From positions 89,203 to 153,202 of the forward strand of contig JBAYVD010000007.1 in NCBI GenBank assembly GCA_041674745.1: a DNA stretch of 64,000 nucleotides. Direction: 5' to 3'. A program made the position numbers and the translations under genes. Positions 43,872-53,101 of the stretch are shown here, in pieces. The stretch comes from UBA2040 sp041674745. Its GTDB lineage: Bacteria > Bacteroidota > Bacteroidia > Flavobacteriales_D > Crocinitomicaceae. The notes under the pieces were generated by a model that searched no databases, was not told where the DNA came from, and saw nothing but the letters and a program-made list of their open reading frames with translations. Numbering within the stretch: position 1 is the stretch's first letter; the number at the start of each line of letters is the position of its first letter.

Positions 43872-45224
43872 ATGAGTAAATACCAAGCACAGGTGGATGC
43901 TTTTATGGAAAAAGTAAAAGCGAAGAATGGTCATGAAACAGAGTTTTTACAGGCTGTACATGAAGTAGCAGAAGCTGTTATTCCTTTCATTGAAGAACAT
44001 CCAAAATACAAAAAGGAAAACATTCTTGAGAGAATTGTTGAGCCGGAAAGAACGATTATGTTTAAAGTTCCTTGGATGGATGATGCCGGAAATTTCCAGG
44101 TAAATCGTGGTTACCGTATCGAGTTTAACTCGGCAATCGGACCCTACAAAGGTGGTTTGCGTTTTCACCCTTCGGTGAATTTGTCAATTTTGAAATTCTT
44201 AGGATTTGAACAAATTTTCAAAAACTCGTTGACTACATTGCCAATGGGTGGAGGAAAAGGAGGTTCTGATTTTGATCCCAAAGGAAAATCCGACAATGAA
44301 GTGATGAAGTTTTGTCAATCATTTATGACAGAATTAGCGCGTCATATTGGAGCGAACACAGATGTACCTGCGGGTGATATTGGTGTTGGTGGTCGTGAAA
44401 TCGGTTACATGTTCGGTCAATACAAAAGAATTCGCAATGAATTCGTTGGTGTTTTGACTGGAAAAGCTAGAAACTGGGGTGGATCTTTGATTCGTCCAGA
44501 AGCTACAGGTTACGGAACCGTTTATTTTGCTAAAGAAATGTTGAAAACGAAAAACGACTCTTTCCAAGGAAAAGTGGTGGCTGTTTCAGGATCTGGTAAC
44601 GTAGCGCAATATGCTTGTGAAAAAGCAACTCAATTCGGAGGTAAAGTAGTTACCATGTCTGATTCATCAGGATACATTTATGATGAAGCAGGTATTGATG
44701 CAGAGAAATTAGCGTACGTGATGGAAATTAAAAACGTAAAACGTGGTCGTATCGACGAGTATGTTGCGAAATATCCATCTGCTAAATTCGTTGCAGGGAA
44801 ACGTCCTTGGGAAGTGAAAGTTGATATCGCTTTGCCTTGTGCAACTCAAAATGAATTGAACGGTGATGAAGCAAAAGCTTTGTTGGCGAACGGTGTTATT
44901 TGTGTAGCAGAAGGAGCGAATATGCCTTCAACTCCTGAAGCAATTGCTGCTTTCCAATCTGCTGGAATTTTGTTTGCACCTGGAAAAGCATCGAATGCTG
45001 GTGGTGTTGCAACATCTGGTTTAGAAATGTCTCAAAACTCTTTGCGTTTGTCTTGGACAGCAGAAGAAGTAGACGAGCGTTTGCATGGAATTATGGTATC
45101 TATTCACGAAGCATGTGTTGCATACGGAAAAGATGGTAATGGAAATGTTGACTACGTGAAAGGTGCGAATATCGCAGGTTTCGTAAAAGTGGCTGATTCG
45201 ATGATTGACCAAGGTTTGGTATAA
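43872..45224 (+). CDS. gdhA: NADP-type glutamate dehydrogenase
   Basis: Reductive amination of 2-oxoglutarate to glutamate. The 450 residues match the hexameric bacterial GdhA family (about 447). Landmarks are VNRGYRIEFNSAIGPYKGGLRFHPSVN, MGGGKGGSDFDPKGKSDNEV (catalytic lysine), NTDVPAGDIGVGGREIGYM, and the dinucleotide-binding VVAVSGSGNVAQYA with SDSSGYIYD. The Ser rather than Asp near the end of the second strand fits NADPH preference. It has its own promoter and terminator, so it is monocistronic. Confidence 0.97.
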   Translation: MSKYQAQVDAFMEKVKAKNGHETEFLQAVHEVAEAVIPFIEEHPKYKKENILERIVEPERTIMFKVPWMDDAGNFQVNRGYRIEFNSAIGPYKGGLRFHPSVNLSILKFLGFEQIFKNSLTTLPMGGGKGGSDFDPKGKSDNEVMKFCQSFMTELARHIGANTDVPAGDIGVGGREIGYMFGQYKRIRNEFVGVLTGKARNWGGSLIRPEATGYGTVYFAKEMLKTKNDSFQGKVVAVSGSGNVAQYACEKATQFGGKVVTMSDSSGYIYDEAGIDAEKLAYVMEIKNVKRGRIDEYVAKYPSAKFVAGKRPWEVKVDIALPCATQNELNGDEAKALLANGVICVAEGANMPSTPEAIAAFQSAGILFAPGKASNAGGVATSGLEMSQNSLRLSWTAEEVDERLHGIMVSIHEACVAYGKDGNGNVDYVKGANIAGFVKVADSMIDQGLV

Positions 45225-45245
45225 GAATTCTTCTTGAAATAACTG

Positions 45246-45278
45246 AAAACCGTTCTCATTTTGGGAACGGTTTTTTTT
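45246..45278 (+). terminator. Intrinsic terminator after gdhA
   Basis: AAAACCGTTC (45246-45255) pairs with GAACGGTTTT (45265-45274), followed by a run of T to 45278. Confidence 0.9.
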
Positions 45279-45321
45279 GTTTTAATTGGAAATATTTGCG
45301 CCTGTTTTGTAATAAATAAAG

Positions 45322-45329
45322 TAGCTTTG
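45322..45329 (+). promoter_or_regulatory. -7 element for the fused 2-oxoacid dehydrogenase E1
   Basis: TAGCTTTG matches TAnnTTTG; TTTG at 45295-45298 is a possible -33 element 23 bases upstream. The ATG follows at 45348. Confidence 0.6.
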
Positions 45330-45347
45330 TTGTAGTAAAATATTAGC

Positions 45348-47348
45348 ATGGAGACAGCCTCAAAAAGACAAATACAATACGATCGAACAGGTTTTGAAGA
45401 CCAAGAATTATTGGAAATCTACAAACACATTCTTTTGCCTCGCATGATTGAGGAAAAAATGTTGATTCTTCTCCGTCAAGGGAAAATATCCAAATGGTTT
45501 TCAGGTTGGGGGCAAGAAGGTGTTTCCGTTGGTTCGGCTTATGCCATGGACAAAGAAGAGTACATTTTACCTATGCACCGTAATTTGGGAATCTTTACTA
45601 CGAGAGATATTCCACTTTCGAGATTGTTTGCTCAGTTTCAAGGGAAAATGTCTGGTTTCACCAAAGGTCGTGATCGATCTTTCCATTTCGGAACCAACGA
45701 GCACAAAATAGTCGGAATGATTTCTCATTTGGGTCCACAATTGGGCATAGCAGATGGAATTGCTTTGGCGTATAAAGTGCGCAAAGAAAAGAAAGCTACC
45801 ATGGTGTTTACTGGCGACGGTGGAGCATCAGAGGGTGACTTTCATGAAGCACTGAATGTCGCTTCTGTTTGGGATTTGCCCGTAATATTTGCGGTTGAAA
45901 ACAACCAATGGGGACTTTCTACGCCAAGCAAAGAACAATTTCGTTGCAAACAATTTATCGACAAAGGAATCGGTTATGGTATGTACGCAGAAAAAGTGGA
46001 TGGCAACAATATTTTGGATGTAATTACAGCCGTTCGTCGTTTGTCGGAAGACATTCGAGAGAATTCGAAACCGGTTTTATTGGAATTTTTGACTTTCCGG
46101 ATGCGTGGTCACGAGGAAGCTTCCGGAACAAAATACTACCCAGAAGGCTTGCAAGATCACTGGGAACAATTTGACCCAGTAACGAATTATACGGAATACT
46201 TGAAGGAAATCGGAGTGTTGAATGACACACTGATTGATTCCATTCACGAAGAAATTAAAACGAAAATTCAAGATGGTTTGGATGTTGCCTTTGCAGAGCC
46301 AAGAGTAACGGCGAATACGGAAGATGAAATAAAAGATTTATTTGCGCCATTTGCCAATGTGGAAAAATTGGGTTCAGGTACAAAAAGTGAAATGCGCTTT
46401 ATTGATGCCATTCAAGATGGATTGCGCTCCAGTATGCGAAATCATCCGGATTTGATTATCATGGGGCAAGACGTTGCGGATTATGGCGGTGTTTTCAAAG
46501 TGACAGAAGGATTTGTTGAGGAATTTGGCAAAGAACGTGTTCGTAATACGCCGATTTGTGAATCCGCCATTGTTGGTGCTGGTTTGGGCTTGTCTATTGC
46601 GGGAATGAAAGCGGTGGTAGAAATGCAATTCGCTGATTTCGTGACGTGTGGCTTTAATCAGATTGTCAATAATTTGGCGAAAATCCATTGGCGTTGGGGA
46701 CAAAATGCAGATGTAGTCGTTCGGATGCCTACAGGTGCGGGGTCCGCTGCAGGACCGTTCCATTCACAAAGCAACGAAGCTTGGTTTTTCCATACGCCAG
46801 GTTTAAAAGTGGTTTACCCGTCTTCTCCTTCTGAAGCGAAAGGTTTGTTGATGGCCGCTATCGCTGATCCCAATCCGGTATTGTTTTTTGAACACAAAAA
46901 TCTATACAGAAGTATCAAGGAAGAGGTGTACGAAGGTGATTTTACCATTGAAATTGGTAAAGCATCTGTAAAATCCGCCGGTGAAAAACTGAGTATCATA
47001 ACCTACGGATTTGGCGTTCATTGGGCTATGGATTTGTTGGAAGAATACCCAGAAGGTACAGTTGAAATCATTGATTTAAGAACTCTGCTTCCTTTGGATA
47101 CGGAAACTATTTTCAACTCGGTTAGAAAAACGGGTAGAGCTTTGATTTTGCACGAAGATTGTTTAACAGGAGGAATTGGCGGAGAATTAACTGCCTTGCT
47201 GAACGAAAACTGTTTTGAAGCATTGGATGCGCCAGTGAAACGATTGGCATCCTTGGATACGCCGGTTCCGTTTGCTTCCGAATTAGAAGATAACTTCTTA
47301 CCAAAAAACAAATTGAAAAAAGCAATTGATGATCTCTTGAATTATTAA
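45348..47348 (+). CDS. 2-oxoacid (branched-chain) dehydrogenase E1, fused alpha and beta subunits
   Basis: Thiamine-diphosphate-dependent decarboxylating component of a branched-chain or 2-oxoacid dehydrogenase complex. The first about 335 residues are the alpha part, with the ThDP motif GDGGASEGDFHEALNVASVW (about 155-175) and AVENNQWGLSTP. The second half (about 345-666) is the beta part, with EFGKERVRNTPICESAIVGAG, MQFADFVTCGFNQI, PTGAGSAAGPFHSQSNEAWF and LHEDCLTGGIGGELTALL. The single-chain alpha-beta arrangement is common in Bacteroidota. The E2 and E3 components are not in this window, so they must be encoded elsewhere. Confidence 0.95.
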   Translation: METASKRQIQYDRTGFEDQELLEIYKHILLPRMIEEKMLILLRQGKISKWFSGWGQEGVSVGSAYAMDKEEYILPMHRNLGIFTTRDIPLSRLFAQFQGKMSGFTKGRDRSFHFGTNEHKIVGMISHLGPQLGIADGIALAYKVRKEKKATMVFTGDGGASEGDFHEALNVASVWDLPVIFAVENNQWGLSTPSKEQFRCKQFIDKGIGYGMYAEKVDGNNILDVITAVRRLSEDIRENSKPVLLEFLTFRMRGHEEASGTKYYPEGLQDHWEQFDPVTNYTEYLKEIGVLNDTLIDSIHEEIKTKIQDGLDVAFAEPRVTANTEDEIKDLFAPFANVEKLGSGTKSEMRFIDAIQDGLRSSMRNHPDLIIMGQDVADYGGVFKVTEGFVEEFGKERVRNTPICESAIVGAGLGLSIAGMKAVVEMQFADFVTCGFNQIVNNLAKIHWRWGQNADVVVRMPTGAGSAAGPFHSQSNEAWFFHTPGLKVVYPSSPSEAKGLLMAAIADPNPVLFFEHKNLYRSIKEEVYEGDFTIEIGKASVKSAGEKLSIITYGFGVHWAMDLLEEYPEGTVEIIDLRTLLPLDTETIFNSVRKTGRALILHEDCLTGGIGGELTALLNENCFEALDAPVKRLASLDTPVPFASELEDNFLPKNKLKKAIDDLLNY

Positions 47349-47366
47349 TAGGATCGCAAGAATATA

Positions 47367-47399
47367 AAAAGCCGTGCTCAATAATTGAACACGGCTTTT
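47367..47399. terminator. Bidirectional terminator between the E1 gene and the LolA-like gene
   Basis: AAAAGCCGTG (47367-47376) and CACGGCTTTT (47390-47399) form a stem, extended by TCAA/TTGA after one mismatch around a three-base loop, with T-rich ends on both strands between convergent genes. Confidence 0.9.
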
Positions 47400-47417
47400 C
47401 TATTTTAAAAGGATTTT

Positions 47418-48053
47418 TTAATCTCTAATCAAGGTATAACCAGGGTATTTTTTTGCGTCATACACAAATTTTGAATCTTCCACTGTTGGGTTACTTTGGA
47501 ATTTCGTTAAAGAATAGGTCATTGTCGTACCATCTTTGGTTTTCATGATGGCTTTTTTCAATTCATTGTCATCTTTTGAAATGTAAAGAATTACCGTATG
47601 ATAATCGGATTTACTTGCGTTTTTCGGGTATAAATAAATAACGTGGCAAGCAACTCCTCCAATCGTTTCAAGTTTGTCGTAACGATTTTTGAATCCTGTT
47701 TCCCAAATAGTCATTAATTTTTTAGGGTTCATGGATTCTTCGTCATCCGAACTCGCGTCAGTTTCATAAACCGATTTCTCTTCTTTTACCACAGTCCAAG
47801 TTTTCGAGCCATTCGAAATGATGGTGTTGTCACCGTAAGAAGCGTAAAATTTGTTGCCTTTTACCCAACCTTTTCCGGTTTCAGATTCATTTGTTCCAGA
47901 AGAACCATTTTTGATATTTGCACTAAATTCAACGTAAAATGAATTTTGATTTTTCATTTTCGTAGACAATTTATCTAGAATGGCTTGCGCTTTGGCATCT
48001 TGTCCAAAGGAGTTGAAACTAACAAGAGCAATTAATAAGAATAAATATTTCAT
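47418..48053 (-). CDS. LolA-like outer-membrane lipoprotein carrier protein
   Basis: 211 residues with a signal peptide (MKYLFLLIALVSFNSFGQ). The body has the LolA fold: AQAILDKLSTKMKNQNSFYVEFSANIKN, GKGWVKGNKFYASYGDNTIISNGSKTW, then ACHVIYLYPKN and the C-terminal YTLIRD. LolA shuttles lipoproteins across the periplasm from LolCDE to the outer membrane. Bacteroidota carry several LolA-like proteins with uncertain individual roles. A -7 element TAGCTTTG lies 36 bases upstream on the minus strand, inside the end of the esterase gene region. Confidence 0.9.
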   Translation of the reverse strand: MKYLFLLIALVSFNSFGQDAKAQAILDKLSTKMKNQNSFYVEFSANIKNGSSGTNESETGKGWVKGNKFYASYGDNTIISNGSKTWTVVKEEKSVYETDASSDDEESMNPKKLMTIWETGFKNRYDKLETIGGVACHVIYLYPKNASKSDYHTVILYISKDDNELKKAIMKTKDGTTMTYSLTKFQSNPTVEDSKFVYDAKKYPGYTLIRD

Positions 48054-48088
48054 TTTAAATTTTTTTAGAGTTAAAGCACAAACTGTGC

Positions 48089-48096
48089 CAAAGCTA
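48089..48096 (-). promoter_or_regulatory. -7 element for the LolA-like gene
   Basis: CAAAGCTA reads TAGCTTTG on the minus strand, matching TAnnTTTG, just after the stop codon of the upstream esterase gene. Confidence 0.5.
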
Positions 48097-48097
48097 T

Positions 48098-48727
48098 TTA
48101 GAGTTTGGATAGAATTTCATTTAAAACGGGGATGTCAATATCATGTTTGCCGTCAAATAAAATGGTGAAATACCCAAGATTCTTTTGCAAATTTAGTGCT
48201 TCTTTTTGATTTTCTTCATTGAAAAATTCGTCTTCTTTTCCAAGTACGAAGTATTTTTCGCCCGTGAAGTCGGGTAATTTTTCCTGAGAAACATCCGGAG
48301 GAAATACGGACCCCCACAAAATTAGCGCCTCGAACGGATTGTTGAAGGCATAACAATAACGCGCGGCTGTGGCGCCTCCTTGCGAAAAACCTAAAAGAGA
48401 AATGTGTTCATAATCCACCGAATAAATTTGGACGATTTGATGAAGATAATCCAAGTTGTCGGCGATATCGTATTCTCTTTCTTCCTTTGTCATCCAGGAT
48501 GCACCAACTCTTCCTGCACTGGCTTTTAGATAAAATCGATTCAGAGCTTCGGGAACGAGCACGTCATAATCGGGATGAATGTTTTCAAATTTACGAGAGA
48601 AATAAGTGCTCAACTGACCGTAACCGTGCAAAGCGATCAACAATTTTTTGTTTTTCCGTTCGCTCTTTTGAAGCAAGGTTATTCTCGCTGTTTTTGAAAC
48701 TTTGAGTTGTCTATTTTCTATAATCAT
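48098..48727 (-). CDS. Alpha/beta hydrolase, phospholipase/carboxylesterase type
   Basis: 209 residues, no signal peptide, an alpha/beta hydrolase of the carboxylesterase/thioesterase-2 type. The oxyanion region is LLIALHGYGQLSTYF, the nucleophile elbow GFSQGGATAARY contains the catalytic serine, and the acid and His lie in GKEDEFF and FDGKHDIDIPVL. Members hydrolyse short acyl esters or thioesters, and the true substrate is unknown. The stop lies 44 bases upstream of the LolA-like ATG; that gene has a promoter of its own, so joint transcription is possible but not required. Confidence 0.9.
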   Translation of the reverse strand: MIIENRQLKVSKTARITLLQKSERKNKKLLIALHGYGQLSTYFSRKFENIHPDYDVLVPEALNRFYLKASAGRVGASWMTKEEREYDIADNLDYLHQIVQIYSVDYEHISLLGFSQGGATAARYCYAFNNPFEALILWGSVFPPDVSQEKLPDFTGEKYFVLGKEDEFFNEENQKEALNLQKNLGYFTILFDGKHDIDIPVLNEILSKL

Positions 48728-48755
48728 TGATTTGATAGTCTAGCGCAAAGTTAAG

Positions 48756-48763
48756 TATATTTG
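48756..48763 (+). promoter_or_regulatory. -7 element directly before the GTG start at 48768
   Basis: TATATTTG matches TAnnTTTG and ends four bases before the GTG codon, which implies a leaderless or nearly leaderless mRNA. Confidence 0.55.
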
Positions 48764-48767
48764 TTGG

Positions 48768-49310
48768 GTGAAATTTTTTGTATCCTTCGTATTTGTTGCA
48801 TGCTTGCTATGGAATTACATAGGTTTTTTCACCTATTTTCAAATTGAGAAATATGCTGCGAAGAAAGCTTTTAAGCAGAAAATTAAAAAAACTGTCCCAG
48901 AAAGTGAATTACGGACTTTTTTATTCAGTCCGAAACAAGTTGAAAATTTAGCATGGTACGAGGCACATGAGTTTGAATATGAGAACATCATGTACGATAT
49001 TGTTTCGACTGATACGACTGAAAATGGTGCAATACACTACTCCTGTGTTTCCGATATGCAAGAAACAAAATTGTTTGCTCAATTGGACCAACAAGTTCAA
49101 AGGAGCGTTCGTGACGAGAATTCATTGCCCATTGCCAACTGGAAAAATGTAATTAGTCAGCCGCAATTTTTGCCATGCATTCCTGAAATTGAATGGAGCA
49201 AAGATTTTTCTATTTTAACAAAAAGTTGTTTCCATTCACTTTACGAAATTAGACCGGGTGTTACATTACTGCAAACTCCTCCACCAGAAAAACCTTCTTT
49301 TTTAGCCTAG
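48768..49310 (+). CDS. Small membrane-anchored protein of unknown function
   Basis: 180 residues from a GTG at 48768, the only reasonable start. A hydrophobic segment (about 3-24, FVSFVFVACLLWNYIGFFTYF) is followed by the basic stretch KYAAKKAFKQKIKKTVPE and a soluble region with four Cys (YSCVSDM, LPCIPE, KSCFHS) and a Pro-rich tail LLQTPPPEKPSFLA. It is likely an inner-membrane-anchored protein with the body outside. It precedes a TonB-dependent receptor by 100 bases and may be co-expressed with it. No family recognised. Confidence 0.65.
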   Translation: MKFFVSFVFVACLLWNYIGFFTYFQIEKYAAKKAFKQKIKKTVPESELRTFLFSPKQVENLAWYEAHEFEYENIMYDIVSTDTTENGAIHYSCVSDMQETKLFAQLDQQVQRSVRDENSLPIANWKNVISQPQFLPCIPEIEWSKDFSILTKSCFHSLYEIRPGVTLLQTPPPEKPSFLA

Positions 49311-49409
49311 AAAGACAAATACTGTTTGTCTTCAAATCAACTTTTACTTTCCCTTGAATTTATTTTGTGGAAAGTGGAAAGGTATTGTATTATATTAAAA
49401 AAGAATAAA

Positions 49410-51845
49410 GTGAAAAAGATTATATTTTTTATGCTCTTCTGTTTTTCGTTCAATTCATTTTGGGCGCAAAAAATGGAGAAGAGTTTAGTAACTGTGCTGG
49501 ATAGACAAACTGGAAATCCAGTCGAAATGGCCTCATTTGGATCAAAGAATCCTGATGTAATTGCAAGAACGAATGCAAAAGGCATAGCCGACATTGAGCA
49601 AATGGTAGGTCGAGATCGGATTGAAATTCGAGCGTATGGCTATCGTTCTGTTATGACAAGCTACAACGAAATAGTTCAGAATAATTTTGTTGTTGAAATG
49701 GAATCGTCGGTACTTGAGATTGAAACTATGGTCGTATCAGCAACCCGTTGGGATCAATCTACAAAGGATATTCCGAACAAAATTACCGTTATTTCTTCGA
49801 AGGAAGTCGCTTTTCAAAATCCGCAAACAGCCGCGGATTTGTTGGGAAGTTCGGGTGAAGTTTTCATTCAGAAAAGTCAACAAGGTGGAGGAAGTCCAAT
49901 GATAAGAGGTTTTTCTACAAATCGATTGCTTTATACCATCGATGGTGTGCGCATGAACAACGCGATTTTTAGAGGAGGAAATATACAAAATGTAATCTCC
50001 TTGGATCCTTTGGCAATAGAAAGTACCGAAGTGTTTTTTGGTTCAGGTTCAGTGGTTTATGGGAGCGATGCGATTGGTGCTGTCATGAGTTTCAAAACAT
50101 TACGACCAGTTTTATCGAATACGAATGAAACCGCTCTTTCAGGAAAGGCTGTGTCTCGTTATTCAACTGCGAACCAGGAAAAAACGCTTCATTTTGACGC
50201 AAATGTAGGTTGGAAAAAATGGGCATTTGTGACAAGTTTGACCCATTCAGATTATGGCGATTTGCGGATGGGAAAAAATGGACCAGATGAATATTTACGA
50301 AAGTTTTATATTCAACGAATTGACAGTACGGACATTGTGGTTGAGAATGAGAATCCTTTGGTACAGAAACCAACTGGATATTCGCAGGTTAATGTAATGG
50401 AAAAGATTTTGTTTTCGCCAAACAAAAACATGAACCTTGAATATGCTTTTCATTATTCAGAAACATCCAGTTATTCTAGATACGACAGATTGATTGAGGT
50501 TACCGATGCTGGGGTTCCCCGCTCTGCTGTTTGGAACTACGGCCCACAAAAATGGATGATGAATCAATTGACATTCAATCATAGAGGAAATAACAAGATT
50601 TACGATTATTTGAGTGTTCGAATTGCCCAACAAATGTTTGAAGAAAGTCGAATAGATCGCAATTTTAGTGGCGGAAATCGATTCAGGTTGCGAACCCAAA
50701 AAGAAAATGTGAATGCTTATTCTTTCAATGTTGATTTTGAAAAGGAATTTGGGCGAAGCAAAATTTTCTATGGTATTGAAGGCGTTTTAAACCAAGTAAT
50801 TTCGAAAGCAAGTGCGTATCATATTCTTACAGGTAAAGATATTGCCGTTGCCGATCGCTACCCTCAGTCAGACTGGAATTCCTATGCTGCTTTTTTGAAC
50901 TATCAATGGCACATGAATGAGAAAATTATGGTTCAAGCTGGAGCTCGTTATGGACAATATGGAGTCCATTCAGATTTTTCTAGAAATTTAGCGTTTTATC
51001 CATATGATTTTACAACTGCATCCATCAATAACCAAGCTGTTACTGGTTCTGCAGGGTTTGTTTATACTCCAACTAAAACATGGAGAATTTCAATGAATGC
51101 TTCTACTGGATTTAGAGCGCCAAATGTCGATGACATTGGAAAACTATTTGACATTAACAGTCAAGAAATCGTTGTTCCAAACAAAGATCTAAAGGCAGAA
51201 TATGCTTATACGGGCGAGGTGAATATTGCCAAAGTTTTTGGTAATTGGTTGAAAATAGATTTGACTGGTTTCTATACCCAATTGGAAAATGCAATGGTGA
51301 GACGTGCATTTCAAGTGAATGGAAGTGACAGTGTTCTTTACGACGGACAAATAAGCAAAGTATACGCCATTCAAAATGCGGCTTTTGGCAATGTTTATGG
51401 AGGAAATGTTGGAGTTGAAATTAAAGTCACGAAGGAATTTAGTTTGTCTACTCGATACAATTTTCAAAAAGGAGTAGAGGAGATGGACAATGGTTTGGTA
51501 AGTCCGTCGAGACACGCTTCACCAGCATTTGGTGTTACTCGTTTGACATTGCAAGTTAAGAAGCTAAAGCTTCAAGCTTATGCGACCTATGCTGCGGAAG
51601 TATCACATGATCAATTGAATCCTGAAGAACAACAGAAACCAGCCATTTATGCTTTGGATGCAAACGGAGAAACGTATTCACCTTCTTGGTACACTGTCAA
51701 TTTTAAAGCCATGTATGAGGTAAATCAGAATTTCTCTGTGAATGTTGGTATTGAAAATATTTCAGACCAACGTTACAGACCCTATAGTTCTGGTTTAGTA
51801 GCTCCAGGTCGAAATGTTTCGTTTGCTTTGCGCATTCATTTCTAA
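49410..51845 (+). CDS. TonB-dependent outer-membrane receptor (haem/siderophore type)
   Basis: 811 residues from a GTG at 49410 that opens a signal peptide (VKKIIFFMLFCFSFNSFWAQ). A carboxypeptidase-regulatory-like domain (about 25-90: VLDRQTGNPVEMASFGSKN) is followed by the plug (about 105-215: SATRWDQSTKDIPNKITVIS, MIRGFSTNRLLYTIDGVRMN, VYGSDAIGAVMSF) and a 22-strand barrel ending in VSFALRIHF with the C-terminal Phe. The plug motif pattern is close to haem/haemoglobin and ferric-siderophore receptors. An upstream TTG (49326) only extends the frame into the leader and is not preferred. Ligand is inferred only. Confidence 0.93.
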   Translation: MKKIIFFMLFCFSFNSFWAQKMEKSLVTVLDRQTGNPVEMASFGSKNPDVIARTNAKGIADIEQMVGRDRIEIRAYGYRSVMTSYNEIVQNNFVVEMESSVLEIETMVVSATRWDQSTKDIPNKITVISSKEVAFQNPQTAADLLGSSGEVFIQKSQQGGGSPMIRGFSTNRLLYTIDGVRMNNAIFRGGNIQNVISLDPLAIESTEVFFGSGSVVYGSDAIGAVMSFKTLRPVLSNTNETALSGKAVSRYSTANQEKTLHFDANVGWKKWAFVTSLTHSDYGDLRMGKNGPDEYLRKFYIQRIDSTDIVVENENPLVQKPTGYSQVNVMEKILFSPNKNMNLEYAFHYSETSSYSRYDRLIEVTDAGVPRSAVWNYGPQKWMMNQLTFNHRGNNKIYDYLSVRIAQQMFEESRIDRNFSGGNRFRLRTQKENVNAYSFNVDFEKEFGRSKIFYGIEGVLNQVISKASAYHILTGKDIAVADRYPQSDWNSYAAFLNYQWHMNEKIMVQAGARYGQYGVHSDFSRNLAFYPYDFTTASINNQAVTGSAGFVYTPTKTWRISMNASTGFRAPNVDDIGKLFDINSQEIVVPNKDLKAEYAYTGEVNIAKVFGNWLKIDLTGFYTQLENAMVRRAFQVNGSDSVLYDGQISKVYAIQNAAFGNVYGGNVGVEIKVTKEFSLSTRYNFQKGVEEMDNGLVSPSRHASPAFGVTRLTLQVKKLKLQAYATYAAEVSHDQLNPEEQQKPAIYALDANGETYSPSWYTVNFKAMYEVNQNFSVNVGIENISDQRYRPYSSGLVAPGRNVSFALRIHF

Positions 51846-51861
51846 AATGAAATAAAAAACA

Positions 51862-51895
51862 AAAAATCGGGATGAAATTGATCATCCCGATTTTT
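51862..51895. terminator. Bidirectional terminator between the TonB receptor and cysteine desulfurase
   Basis: AAAAATCGGGATGA pairs with TCATCCCGATTTTT around a six-base loop, with T-rich ends on both strands. Confidence 0.9.
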
Positions 51896-51918
51896 ATTAA
51901 AAAAGATTTTTCTAGAAA

Positions 51919-53058
51919 TTAAACCAAGGCTACTTCGTATATTTTTTTTAATGTATTCACCGCAAAATCAATTTCTTCCTTTGTGGTATATCGTGAGAAG
52001 GAAAAACGTGCATTGGGTTTGTCTGAAGAGGCTTGAATTCCCTGTAATACGTGTGAGCCTGTTACAGCACCTGAAGAACAAGCGCTTCCACCACTGCAGG
52101 CAATTCCTTTTAGATCAAGTGTGAAAAGTAACAACCCTGATTTTTCTGTTTTGGGTAAGCATACATTCAAAACGGTGTACAAACTTTTTTGCGGATCAAT
52201 TTCACCATGAAATTCTACTTCTGGAATGGCTTTACGCAAAGTATCAATCATATAGGTTTTTAGTTGTTGCACGTGATTTTGGTGTCCGGCAACATCTTCG
52301 TAAGCCAAATCCATGGCCTTTGACAAACCTACAATTCCACTCGTATTCTCAGTCCCACCGCGCAATCCGCGTTCTTGTGCGCCACCATGAATGATGGAAT
52401 GAATTTTTACATTTTTATTGATGTACAAAAAGCCAACTCCTTTGGGACCGTGAAATTTATGTGCAGCGCACGTAATGAAATCAATGTCCAACGATTTGAG
52501 GTCAAAAGGGTAGTGCGCCATGGTTTGAACAGTGTCGGAATGAAAATAAGCACCAAACTCTCTGCAAATTCGAGAAACTTCTTGAATGGGCAGTAAAGTT
52601 GCAATTTCATTGTTGGCATGCATCAGAGAAACCAACGTTGGTTTTTGGTCCGATAATATACGTTTCAAATCGTTCAAATCAACATTTCCTTTGTTGTCGA
52701 TCTCCACAAAAACGACCTCAACACCTTTGGATTTGTTTGCCGCCATAGCAGTATGCCCAACAGCATGGTGCTCAATTTTAGAAGTAATAATTCTTGTTAC
52801 GCCCAGTGAGTCAATGGATTCCATAATGGCCATGTTGTCCGCTTCCGTTCCGCCTGACGTGAAAATGATCTCGCTCGGCTGACAATTGAGATGTTTGGCA
52901 ATGTTTCTTCTCGATGTTTCTAAATGTGCTTTCACCTGACGACCATAGAAGTGGGAAGAAGAAGGATTTCCAAAGCCATCCTTCAAGATTGGAATCATGG
53001 CTTCAATTACTTCAGGGGCTACTGGTGTGGTGGCGGCGTTATCGAGATAAACTTGCAT
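51919..53058 (-). CDS. Cysteine desulfurase (NifS/IscS family)
   Basis: PLP enzyme that removes sulfur from cysteine for Fe-S cluster or tRNA thiolation chemistry. 379 residues. YLDNAATTPV starts the chain, TSGGTEADNMAI holds the PLP-phosphate site, ITSKIEHHAV and SLMHANNEI follow, AAHKFHGPKGVGFLY carries the PLP lysine, and ACSGGSACSSG bears the catalytic cysteine in the group-I loop. No ISC or SUF scaffold genes are nearby, so the pathway is not set by context. A -7 element TATCTTTG (minus strand, 53075-53082) lies 16 bases upstream. Confidence 0.94.
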   Translation of the reverse strand: MQVYLDNAATTPVAPEVIEAMIPILKDGFGNPSSSHFYGRQVKAHLETSRRNIAKHLNCQPSEIIFTSGGTEADNMAIMESIDSLGVTRIITSKIEHHAVGHTAMAANKSKGVEVVFVEIDNKGNVDLNDLKRILSDQKPTLVSLMHANNEIATLLPIQEVSRICREFGAYFHSDTVQTMAHYPFDLKSLDIDFITCAAHKFHGPKGVGFLYINKNVKIHSIIHGGAQERGLRGGTENTSGIVGLSKAMDLAYEDVAGHQNHVQQLKTYMIDTLRKAIPEVEFHGEIDPQKSLYTVLNVCLPKTEKSGLLLFTLDLKGIACSGGSACSSGAVTGSHVLQGIQASSDKPNARFSFSRYTTKEEIDFAVNTLKKIYEVALV

Positions 53059-53074
53059 AAGAAAAACATTTCTG

Positions 53075-53082
53075 CAAAGATA
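53075..53082 (-). promoter_or_regulatory. -7 element for cysteine desulfurase
   Basis: CAAAGATA reads TATCTTTG on the minus strand, matching TAnnTTTG, 16 bases before the ATG. Confidence 0.5.
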
Positions 53083-53101
53083 GTGAATTGCAAAGATTTG
53101 C

